DNA of 64,000 bases. It comes from Symbiodinium natans. Taxonomy: Eukaryota > Sar > Dinophyceae > Suessiales > Symbiodiniaceae. Position 1 is the first letter of the stretch; each line of letters begins with the position of its first letter. The position numbers and the translations under genes are program-made. The stretch covers positions 633,185-697,184 of the forward strand of contig CAJNDS010000469.1 of the NCBI GenBank assembly GCA_905221605.1, given 5' to 3'. The notes under the pieces were generated by a model. That model was not told the DNA's origin. It saw nothing but the letters and a program-made list of their open reading frames with translations, and ran no database searches. This document shows, in pieces, positions 55,909-64,000 of this stretch.

Positions 55909-56810
55909 TTTCACGGTAACTGTTTTACGAACTGCGAGATCAGGGTGGTTTAGGGTTTAGGGGTTAGGGTTTAGGGTTTTGGGTTATTAGGGCTTGCATA
56001 AAGAGATGACTTTACGGGCCCCTCGGCCCCTTGGCGTGGCGCGTGCAGCTGTCGATCCCCTGTGCTGTGCTAGTCATGTTCTGCCTCCTATGAAAGTTGA
56101 TGCCTGCTTTCACGGTAGCTTTTTACGCGCTGCGAGATTAAGGCGGTTTAGGGTTTGGGGTTTAGGGCTTGCATGAAGAGATGACTTTACGGGTCCCTGG
56201 GCCCTTTGACACGGTGCAGATACGCAAACTGCAATGCACATTCTTGATAAGCAGGGCGGGCTTGGAAAGGTCTAGGGGTACAGAGCTCAGACCCCGAAGG
56301 GCCTTGAACCACAACCCAACCCCCCCCTCCCGCCCCCGACGCACGTCACAAAGTTCCAAAAGTTACCGGAAAACCGTTGCGAAGGGTGCGCGAGGCTGCC
56401 TAGATGCCCATGCTGGCGGCTTCCTATGAAAGTTGCACGGTAACTTTTCACGAACTGCGAGATCAGGGTGGTTTAGGGTTTAGGGTTTAGAAATTTAGGG
56501 TTTAGGGTTTGCATGAAGAGATGACTTTGCGGGTCCCTCGGCCCTTAGACACGGTGCAGATATGCAAACTGCAATGCATATTCTTGCCTTCCGCATGGCT
56601 TGGGCCAGGTGGCCGGGCCTGGAAAGGTTTAGGGCCTATAGGGGTACAGAGCTCAGACCCCGCCCCCGGATGCAGCACACACCCTTCCAAAAGTCACCAG
56701 AAAACCATTGCGAAGGGTGGGCGAGGCTGCCCAAAAGGCCCATGCTGGCGGCCATGTGGGGATCGGGACCCAAGTTGTGCGGTCCAGATGAGGCGTGCTG
56801 CCATCAAAGT
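55909..56810 (+). repeat. Three imperfect direct repeats, each led by a short TTTAGGG tract
   Basis: The passage TTGCATGAAGAGATGACTTT and its continuation occur at 55994, 56169 and 56509; the second and third extend 200 bp further (ACACGGTGCAGATACGCAAA and on). Before each lies ACGAACTGCGAGATCAGGGT with TTTAGGG units (55930, 56118, 56450), so telomeric motif is part of the duplicated segment. Confidence 0.8.
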
Positions 56811-57327
56811 GAACAGAAGCGCCTGAGACTCAGCAGCTACTAGGCCACCAGTCCCGAGGACCCACCTTCCACGTGCCTTTGAGGTTCTGTCACAGGCTGC
56901 AGCCCGTGCTTCACTTCTCACACTGGGTCGTTCTGATGAGCAACCCTGGTGTGGCGCTTCCAGCTGGAACATGAGGCCTCACCCAAAGGCCTCTTGCCCC
57001 AGTTGTGTTCAGGCAGATGTTCCCCTCATCGCGGGGCACGTCCCAAGGCTTTACCTATCTCAGAGCGAATCACCGCTGGTCGATCTGCTCCACGCTGAAT
57101 CCTCTGAAGGATGGCGGGCCAAAGCCTGCAGGGAGGCCATCAAGGCCTTTGAGGGGCAAGCCCCTCTTGCTGCAACACGAGACACTCTATCTACAGTCTG
57201 GGCAGCATCCCCCGATTGCAGGAGACGACGGTCTTGCTGGTAGAGGTTGGACTACGTCGGAGAAGACGACTTCTTTGCGACCATGGCCCCAGCCCTGCTT
57301 GTGTGAGAACCCCCCGCCGGTCACGCG

Positions 57328-58545
57328 CAGCTAAAGCCTGATGGTCTGTCAATCCACTGAGGCTATGCTGGCCCTGAAATCAGGCTCTTGTCGGATCTTG
57401 TCGAGCGTCACCAAGGAAGAGAGAATCGGAGAAGATCGAAGCATCTCATCTGTTCCTCACAGCTGCACCCTCCTAAGGCGGCACCCCAGGCGGAGAAGAT
57501 GAGAGCACAAGGCCGCACATCACAGGGCTTCCCTCGCTGGCATGTGAATGCCTGTCGCTCTGAGGTTGGATATGGTTGGATGTTGCAAAAGGCAGTGAGT
57601 TGTTTGAGCAGGGATGCACTGTTGGAGCTGTGGACGGCAGTCTACTTGGCGAATGTGGGCCTTTTTGGGGTCTCAGTGATGAGTTGCTTACAATCAGTCC
57701 TACAAGCAAGAGTGAGGATGTCGACGAAGACCATCAATTCGAAGATGAGCCACGTGTTTCCGCCTTACGCTCTGCAGCTACATCAACAGGCAAAGGAGAC
57801 CCTTGCAGCTGCTCGAGGCACGAGCCACTTGACAGTCTGAGCGGCGTGTCTTGGGGTTCAGAGCAGGCGCAACTAAAGCCTGCTTGTCGGTCTTTTCACG
57901 GAGGGCAATGATGGGTAATGCTTCCCTGAGATCAGGCTGGTGTCGGATCTTGTGGAGCGTCACCAAGGAGGAGAGACGCGGAGAAGATCGAAGCATCTCA
58001 TCTGTTCCTCACAGCTGCACCCTCCTAAGGCGGAGCCCCAGGCGGAGAAGATGAGAGCGGAAGGCCGCACATCACAGGGTTTTCCTCGCTGGCATATGAC
58101 TGCTTATCGTTCTGATTGATCAAGGCAATGAGTTGTCTAAGCAGGGATGCACTGTTGGAGCTGCGGACAGCGGTCTACTTGGAGGATACGGCCCGTTTTG
58201 GGGTCTCAGCGATTAGCTGCTTACAGCTTAGTCCTACAAGCCGGCGTGCCGCTGTCGAGCAGTCTTGGTGACCCCATCAAGTCGAAAATGAGCCACGGTT
58301 TCCGCCTGACGCCCTGCAGCTACATCAACAGGCACAGGAGACCCCTTGCTCGAGGCACGAGCCACTCTACAGTCTGAGCGGCGTGTCTTGGTTCAGAGCA
58401 GGTGCAACTAAAGTTTGCTGGTCTGTCTTCCCACGGAGGTTATGCTGGCCCTGAAATCAGGCCCTTGCCGGATCTTGTGGAGCGTCACCAAGAACGAGAG
58501 ACCCGGAGAAGATCGAAGCATCTCATCTGTTCGTCCATGACAGCC
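57328..58545 (+). repeat. Direct tandem repeat, about 540-bp unit, two full and one partial copy
   Basis: The anchor TCGGATCTTGTCGAGCGTCA occurs at 57391, 57943 and 58468 with changes. The first copy has an open frame (57576-57911) with an acidic stretch (SKSEDVDEDHQFEDEPRVSA); in the second copy the same frame is broken, so coding is doubtful or lost. Confidence 0.8.
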
Positions 58546-58833
58546 GTAATTCTTGTCGAAAACCGGCCGTGGACGGGTGGAGGGGGGAAGCCCTGGGCAC
58601 GACTGATAGCTTGGCAGCGGAAATCAAAGTATTGTTTCTGGGAAGTGACTGCGACGAGAGAAGGTGGGACCTGGGCGAGGCCACCCTCATCAAGAGACTC
58701 AGTAGCGCGCTGAATGTGCACAAATCGGGTGATGCTTGGATAGTGGTTGAGGGTCGGGTCAACTCAAACGCTGGTAGAGAGAGAGAGAGGTGCGTCTTGA
58801 AGTCTATTTCCCCTGCACGCAAGGCACGGCCAG

Positions 58834-59106
58834 CACATGCTGGCGACGTACATCATGAAACCCAAGGCCGGTTGCGTCCATCTGGCCGCCGCTGCACGTG
58901 GTGCCCGGCAGTCCTCAGCAAGCAACACGGATGGTTTCACCGACTCCGCCATGGTGTACTATATCGACCCCAACGGATATGAGATGAAGATCGCCTACCC
59001 CACGCTGCTCTTCGACCGGGACGTCACCGATGACCGCAACAAGATGCATGCCTTTCTCTCTTCGGCCGTGGGCCACAATCAGGGCTCGTGGCTTAGAGTG
59101 CTGTGA
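58834..59106 (+). pseudogene. Form II RuBisCO large subunit, N-terminal fragment
   Basis: About 90 codons ending in TGA. ATYIMKPKAGCVHLAAAA and DPNGYEMKIAYPTLLFDRDV followed by TDDRNKMHAFLSSAVGHNQG align with the N-terminal domain of form II RuBisCO (family pattern: AYxMKPKAGYxxLxxAAHFAAESSTGTN ... YYID ... MxIAYPxxLFDRxxxDxRxMxxSFLxxxxGNNQG, given here in parts). The middle part (ESSTGTNVEV... equivalent) is shortened and altered. After the GNNQG position the similarity stops (SWLRVL, then stop). The active-site Lys and the barrel domain are absent, so it cannot be catalytic. Dinoflagellates carry form II RuBisCO in the nucleus, in multi-copy or polyprotein arrays; this is a decayed or mis-copied piece. 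Confidence 0.8.
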
Positions 59107-59198
59107 ACATGTGGAGGGCAGTGGGCTTGCCCTGCCTCATTGCATAGTCTAGCTTATCTGGAGTCGCTGGAAGCTGGAAGCTATTCAGTGCGCAGGTG

Positions 59199-59500
59199 GA
59201 TCGGCAGCCCTGCCAGAGTTTCTGGTCCAGGGACGGCGGATCATGATGCTCAACAGCAACCGCAAAGATGTGTCAAAGATTCGCGGGACAAAGCTCTACA
59301 CTCTATACACACACGCTTCAGCCGTTGGGCGTCCGCGAGCGTGGGAGAATCCGAAGCTTCCACCCTGGGTCGTGGAACGACTGGCGGAGGCCCCAAATGT
59401 CCCAAGCACAGACATTTGAAGAGTAATCGGCTTCTCATGTCAAACTGTCCGCCACTGCATTTTCGATGCCCTGTCGCGACCTGTGTCATTTTCAGGGGGA
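59199..59500 (+). repeat. Direct duplication, first copy
   Basis: About 300 bp repeated at 59841-60140 with about 90% identity by eye. In this copy one plus-strand frame is open and protein-like (SAALPEFLVQGRRIMMLNSN, then KIRGTKLYTLYTHASAVGRP); it ends TDI-stop at 59416-59418. The frame could be an exon of an unidentified protein. Confidence 0.7.
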
Positions 59501-59840
59501 TCTCTATGATGAAACTGCTAACAGCTCAGGGCACCTAAGGCTGCCCTACCTCCCTCCATCCGGCTTGTTTGAGTAGCCCCCGCCAGTCCAAATGAAGTGG
59601 AAGCTGCCCCCAAGCGCATGTGCCAGAAGAGCCAAGTTTCGTGGGGCGTTAGCAGAGGCATTGGTACTGCACGTGCACAAGCACGGCAATCACAGCGAAT
59701 ATAGGCGACACGCCGCCGCCTGAAAATCAGCAGCTGCATCTAGCAGTCGAGGGAGGCTCCCGCAGAAGGCAAGGGAGGCTCCTGCAGCTGCACGAGGCTG
59801 CGCGAGACACCCTACAATCCAAGCGGCTATCTATGGAATT

Positions 59841-60140
59841 GATCGGCAGCCCTGCCAGAGTTTCTGGTCCAGGGACGGCGGATCGTGATGCATGTGACGC
59901 TCAACGACAACCGAAAATGTGTCAAAGATTCGCGGGACAAAGCTCTACACTCTATACACACACGCTTCAGCCGTTGGGCGTCCACGAGCGTGGGAGAGTC
60001 CGAAGCTTCCGCCCTGGGTAGTGGAGCGAATGGCGAAGGCCCCAAATGTCCCGAGCACGGACATTTGAAGAGTAATCGGCTTAACTGTCCGCGCTGCATT
60101 TTCGGCGCCTTGTCGCGACCTGTGTCATCTTCAGGGGGCG
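59841..60140 (+). repeat. Direct duplication, second copy (frameshifted)
   Basis: Second copy of the segment at 59199-59500. A 2-nt loss at about 59913 (CGAAAATG against CGCAAAGATG) shifts the frame that is open in the first copy. So if the segment was coding, this copy is dead. Confidence 0.7.
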
Positions 60141-60540
60141 CTCACGGTGAAAGAGTAAGTGATCGCTTCTGTCCGAAACCGCTTGCCGTCACGGTGGTGC
60201 ACAGTGCTCTCGGGCGCCGATCGCAGGTCTACCCGAGAACAAGCACGGTATCACGAGTTCTGCAAGTATTTAAAAGAAGTCGAGTGAGTTCTATAGGGTC
60301 TCAGACCGAATTGCCACCCTATCTGCGCACATGCCGGGGACCCGAGGAGCTAGATCACCAGGGACCCGAGGAATTAGAGGACCGGGGAGCTTACGATCCA
60401 GGACTTGGGATTGTTAGGGCAGACGGGGGCAGGCCTTTGTGGTCGCAGCACTCTGAAGGCAAATACCTGCCTCATGCGCCGTGAAAGTGCTGCCGTCTCA
60501 AAACTCAAGCGCGGGCTCAAGTGACTGAAGTGCGGGACGA

Positions 60541-60752
60541 AGCGGTCGGCGACGCAGCTGTGCAAGCATCCGACCACCCAAGCCGCCATCCAACGGTAGC
60601 AGGCCCGCTGATGCCGTTGCTGGCGTTGCACTTCGACAGTGTTGTCGCAGAGCCTAGCACCCAGCGTGCTGCAGCACCGCTCCATCCAGCGACACCAGCA
60701 AGAGCGTGTCCTCAACCAGCCTTCCAAGCGTGCGGCACGAAGTTCGCGGTTT
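60541..60752 (+). repeat. Dispersed repeat family, copy A
   Basis: CAAGCATCCGACCACCCAAG ... CCATCCAACGGTAGCAGGCC ... GCAGAGCCTAGCACC recurs at 62738-62950 (copy B) and 63893-64000 (copy C, cut by the window end). It probably derives from a decayed mobile element, but no terminal structures are visible. Short pieces near 60480 and 61240 (CGCCGTCTCAA) look related to each other. Confidence 0.65.
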
Positions 60753-60869
60753 AGGGGGGCTTGGGCAGTCAAGCGGCCATACGTGGAGACTGAACCTTCC
60801 AGAGTTCGGTGCTTAGAGAACCCCTGCCTCGACATGCCCGACCCAGCAGCAGCTCCACCACACCAAACC

Positions 60870-61052
60870 CTAAACCTGAAGCCCTCGCAGCCGAAGAAAG
60901 CTCGCCGCGCCCAGCACGCTCAGGGCGTACTGGGCCTTGCTGAGCTTAGCCGAGCAAGTCCTGCGGACCCAGACCTCGAAATCTCCAACCTGCACGGAAG
61001 AGTCCTGAACAGCAGCCTGCAGACCTGCCATAGTCACCAAGACCGGTAGCAC
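60870..61052 (-). other. Possible exon, unidentified
   Basis: Minus-strand frame of 60 codons including GLQAAVQDSSVQVGDFEVWV and SKAQYALSVLGAASF. Composition is protein-like, but there is no clear boundary signal and the plus strand is also open. Confidence 0.3.
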
Positions 61053-61396
61053 TCAACACCCCCAATCACCGCAAGGTCTCCTACTAGTCTGCTCAGAAGT
61101 CTGGCAGACAGCTCTGCGCTGTGAGCTTGGAAGCTGCACATGCTGGCCAAGACAGCAAGCGTCTGGAGAAAGACAGAGCCCTCGAGCCCGCGCCATCAGA
61201 CGGGAGCAAGCCTCTGCCTTTCGTGGCTGCAGCATTCTGGACATAACTGCCTCGATCATGCGCTGTGCGAGCGCCGCCGTCTCAAGGACAGGACAAGGCG
61301 GTCCGCGACGCACCTTTCCAAGCATTCGGCAGCACATCCTACCGCCCAAAGTTTGCCGCGAGACTGGCTCCTGATGTGGTTCATGATGATTCTAGG

Positions 61397-61733
61397 GCAC
61401 CTTGCAGCAAAACGCCCGTGTCGTGGGACAATGCCAGCAAGTCCGTATCACGTAGATGATGTTGGTGGCATTATCGCATAGACCTCTCAGCTGTCGGGCT
61501 ACCAAGCTTAAGTCGTCGGGGCCGGTCGGCACAAGCCGCAGCACCAAAGCTCGACCCCCTGAGGGCACCTTGCAGCAAAACGCCCGTGCCGTGGGACAAT
61601 GCCAGCAAGTCCTTGTCATGTAGATGATGTTGGAGGTAGAATTATCGCACAGAGCTCTCAGCTGTCGGGCTACCAAGTTTAAGTCGTCGGGGCCGGTCGG
61701 CACAAGCCGCAGCACCAAAGCTCCGCCACAAGT
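61397..61733 (+). repeat. Direct tandem duplication, about 165-bp unit
   Basis: GGGCACCTTGCAGCAAAACG ... AGTCGTCGGGGCCGGTCGGC ... AGCACCAAAGCTC occurs at 61397-61552 and 61563-61723, differing at about ten positions plus a 3-nt gain. Just right of it a 23-bp unit (CCCTCCCAGCCACCTCA) is also doubled (61768-61810). Confidence 0.85.
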
Positions 61734-61847
61734 GGGGCCCACAATGGTCGGCAAGGTCTGTCCCTCCCAGCCACCTCACTGCAGAGCCTATCCCTCCCAG
61801 CCACCTCATTGCAGAGCCTGGACTCAATCTTCGAAAACCATCGCCGG

Positions 61848-62699
61848 ATGGAGGAGCCGGTGCCTCTTTGCCGTGACCTGATCGGCGAGCCAATAAACAC
61901 TTTAAGCCGGTTATATACCGATCGGGACTTCCTGCTCCGGTTTGTCTGCGGCCGTACTGCACCCCCACTGATGGGGGAGAGAGACGCCATTGGGGAGGAG
62001 TGTATCCCAGTCCCTCCGGGGTATACTTCCTTGGAATCGTGCACTTTTGCGCACGGACTTATTCCACGTCACCGGTGCGTACTCCTGCAGGAACCGCGGC
62101 ATTTGGAGCGAGAGAGGCATCAGCGGTTTCAGGACAATGGGTGCCTTACAACAGATTTGGAGGAATACCATGCCCAGCAGGTATCGAGGAGGTGCTCGAG
62201 GAGAGCGATGCCGAATCGGATGTTGCTGCTGCTACACCTACACGTGCTGCATACGAAAGCCTCGGTTGATACGGCCAGCAGGCGTTTGAATCGCTTGAGG
62301 GGCGGTCCGGCAGAACCCACCGGATCCTGTTTCCTGCGGCTAGAGGCCACAGCTGGACCTACCGACACAGAAACGGAGGTATTCACTCCACGAGGAGAAG
62401 TCGTCCAGGCAGCAGTTCCAACTCCCCGAGGAGAAGTCGCACCAGCAGCAGTTCCAACTCCACCTCCAGTCTCTCCGTTTCGACTTCGACCGCCTCCTTC
62501 TCCAAACGCAGACTATTCGGTCTGGGATCTGTTGGCCGAGAATGCCCCCATGACGCCAGCTCCGGTTATGCCATCGCCAGCTTCGATTCCGTCTTATGTT
62601 GCAGCGGAATCCGCACGCGAAAGGTCCCGTACCCCAGCGAGATCCTCACATGGAGAACAGATTTCCGATGCAAAGAGCACCAGCTCTGCCTTGAGGTGA
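61848..62699 (+). CDS. Unidentified open frame, 283 aa, Pro-rich repeats
   Basis: ATG at 61848, open for 283 codons to TGA (62697-62699); the frame is also open further upstream. The first half is charged with Arg, Glu and His. The second half has the repeat TPRGEVVQAAVPTPRGEVAP then PPPVSPFRLRPPPSP, and a Ser/Arg-rich end (SARERSRTPARSSHG). Such linkers occur in dinoflagellate retrotransposon polyproteins and in SR-type proteins, but no reverse transcriptase, integrase or other domain is visible, so I give no function. Another frame is open over 62000-62269, and a frameshifted older coding sequence is possible. Confidence 0.35.
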   Translation: MEEPVPLCRDLIGEPINTLSRLYTDRDFLLRFVCGRTAPPLMGERDAIGEECIPVPPGYTSLESCTFAHGLIPRHRCVLLQEPRHLERERHQRFQDNGCLTTDLEEYHAQQVSRRCSRRAMPNRMLLLLHLHVLHTKASVDTASRRLNRLRGGPAEPTGSCFLRLEATAGPTDTETEVFTPRGEVVQAAVPTPRGEVAPAAVPTPPPVSPFRLRPPPSPNADYSVWDLLAENAPMTPAPVMPSPASIPSYVAAESARERSRTPARSSHGEQISDAKSTSSALR

Positions 62700-62737
62700 G
62701 CTCGGAAGCTGCAAAGATGGCAATGCCCTCAGCGATG

Positions 62738-62950
62738 CAGCTTTGCAAGCATCCGACCACACAAGGCGCCATCCAACGGTAGCAGGCCCAGTGATGCCGT
62801 TCCTGGCGGTGCTGCGCGACCGTGTTGTTGCGGAGCCTAGCACCACGTGTGTCAAGTCGCAGACAAGCAGGCACATTGAGAGGAAGCAAGCAGCGCCACT
62901 CCATCCGGTGAGCCCAGCACGGGCGTCTCCTCAAGCAGCCTTCCAAGCGG
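62738..62950 (+). repeat. Dispersed repeat family, copy B
   Basis: About 80% similar to 60541-60752 by eye. It has an extra 50 bp (TGTGTCAAGTCGCAGACAAG and on) that copy A lacks and copy C (63893-64000) has. Confidence 0.65.
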
Positions 62951-63892
62951 CACAGGCTCCTCGTCTGGCTCCTAACGCTGGCGTGCGAAAAGGGGTTTTG
63001 GGAGCTCTCGGACATCTCAGAGCTGCAGGGCGCAGCGGCCAAAGCCAAGCCTGGGAAGCAACTCCCGAGGAAACAAGGCTGGTCGGGTGAACAGAGTTGT
63101 ATGTGCACTTCAGCTGACGCAGCCTCCCCGAGTGCAGATGCCTAGTGGCTTGCCTACGATTGTACATGTGTCCAACCGAAACTTCTCAAGAGAGAAACGC
63201 CTCAGTTTGCGGCGCAAGAGGCCCCGCGACAGCAATCGCACCGAGCACCCCAACGGCCCATGAAGCCTTGACCCCAGGAAGCGCAAAGTTTCGGGCGTCT
63301 TCTTGCCCCGAGAATCCTTCACGCGCGTCGTGAGCACTGGCCGAGCACAACGGCCGCCCGCGCTTGGCGCTTCAACTTGCCGAGCTCGGCGCGAGCTTCG
63401 AGATGGCTGGGTACTGAGCCAGAGCCCGGGCTCGGAGACGACAGAACAAAACACGACAGCATCTGAAGGGTCACTTATAGTTGGAATCGCAATATTTCGT
63501 GTAGGCCAAAAGCGTTGTCGTGGAATTTTTTGTGTCATGCTCTAGATCACATAGGTACTTTGACAAAGAATCACTGGGACTTGGCTACACTCGGCTCCAC
63601 ACCTCACCACAACCTAAAACGGACCATCCCCACAGGGGCACGCAAAAACTTCAGGCTATCAGGTTTAAGACGGGCTTCTCCTTTGAGCTGTGCATGGCAC
63701 ACAGAGAGATCAGTGAGAAACCTACATCTCTGACATAGTGAACCGTGAGTCCCTAGACCCCTACAGAAGAGCCATGCTCATTCGCCCCGGATTGCGAAAT
63801 ACGAGCACAGGGTGGCCTGCCAAAAAAAACCTTTGCAGAACATTTGAAAAACAGCAGCTTGCCGGAACTTCACTTTACAGCAAGGGAGCGGC
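62951..63892. other. Unique DNA, no confident gene
   Basis: Open frames of 60-140 codons exist on both strands, overlapping each other, without recognisable domains. No telomeric tract, no inverted-repeat element seen. Confidence 0.35.
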
Positions 63893-64000
63893 CCTAGCAA
63901 CTGCTCGGGTGGCACAGCGACCATGTTGTTGCGGAGCCTAGCACCACGTGTGCGAAACCGCAGACAAGCAGGCACATTGAGAGGAAGCAAGCAGCACCAC
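63893..64000 (+). repeat. Dispersed repeat family, copy C (cut by window end)
   Basis: TTGTTGCGGAGCCTAGCACC through AGAGGAAGCAAGCAGCACCA is almost identical to 62822-62900 of copy B. Confidence 0.65.

Noticed and set aside
61809-62699. Retrotransposon polyprotein
   Set aside because: The Pro/Ser-rich linker is suggestive, but no protease, integrase or reverse-transcriptase motif is visible, so the name is not justified.

Overview
This window looks like nuclear DNA of a dinoflagellate. Four observations support that. (1) TTTAGGG/CCCTAAA (Arabidopsis-type telomere motif) arrays are extremely abundant in the left 30 kb. (2) Relicts of the dinoflagellate spliced leader (the 15-nt tail CCATTTTGGCTCAAG) lie 59 nt upstream of two different intronless genes, as expected for processed cDNAs that re-entered the genome. 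(3) There is a fragment of form II RuBisCO, which peridinin dinoflagellates encode in the nucleus. (4) Introns use GT, GC and telomere-motif (GTTTAGGG) donors, and several look like introners with terminal inverted repeats. There is no bacterial-style operon, no ribosome binding sites, no rRNA and no tRNA that I can see.

Region 1-30,100. At first sight this is only telomere-like repeat DNA. Read on the minus strand, however, the 25-240 nt islands between the arrays are exons. I could join two sets of islands in phase by hand. A five-exon gene at 28,136-29,736 runs from a signal-peptide ATG to a stop (157 aa). A ten-exon chain at 8,864-12,874 runs to a possible stop (212 aa visible, 5' end not found). 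In both, the introns are made of (TTTAGGG)n, (CCCTAAA)n and short inverted-repeat elements. About twenty further exon-like islands lie in the same orientation. Some are paralogous to each other, so the region probably holds several related secreted, Cys-containing proteins of unknown function. Also on the minus strand are an intronless glutamate 5-kinase (3,689-4,876, relict spliced leader at 4,936-4,950) and a tiny membrane-protein ORF (5,304-5,456).

Region 30,703-53,558. This is a direct tandem array of a 7.5-kb unit: three full units (7,610, 7,547 and 6,241 bp) and a truncated fourth. Each full unit carries on the minus strand an intact single-exon gene for a 209-aa Cys-rich secreted protein with a relict spliced leader. 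It also carries a frameshifted pseudogene of a larger protein (conserved N-terminal domain plus leucine-rich repeats), a plus-strand fragment resembling the ribosome-assembly GTPase RsgA, short telomeric arrays, microsatellites, and an inverted repeat centred on a perfect 32-bp palindrome. The secreted protein is kept intact in all three copies while the neighbouring gene decays differently in different units.

Region 53,559-64,000. Telomeric arrays almost vanish. The DNA is a patchwork of short direct duplications (about 175-340 bp, about 540 bp, about 640 bp and about 165 bp periods), a form II RuBisCO N-terminal fragment (58,834-59,106) and a few open frames of unknown nature, including one of 284 codons at 61,848-62,699. 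I see no intact recognisable gene here.
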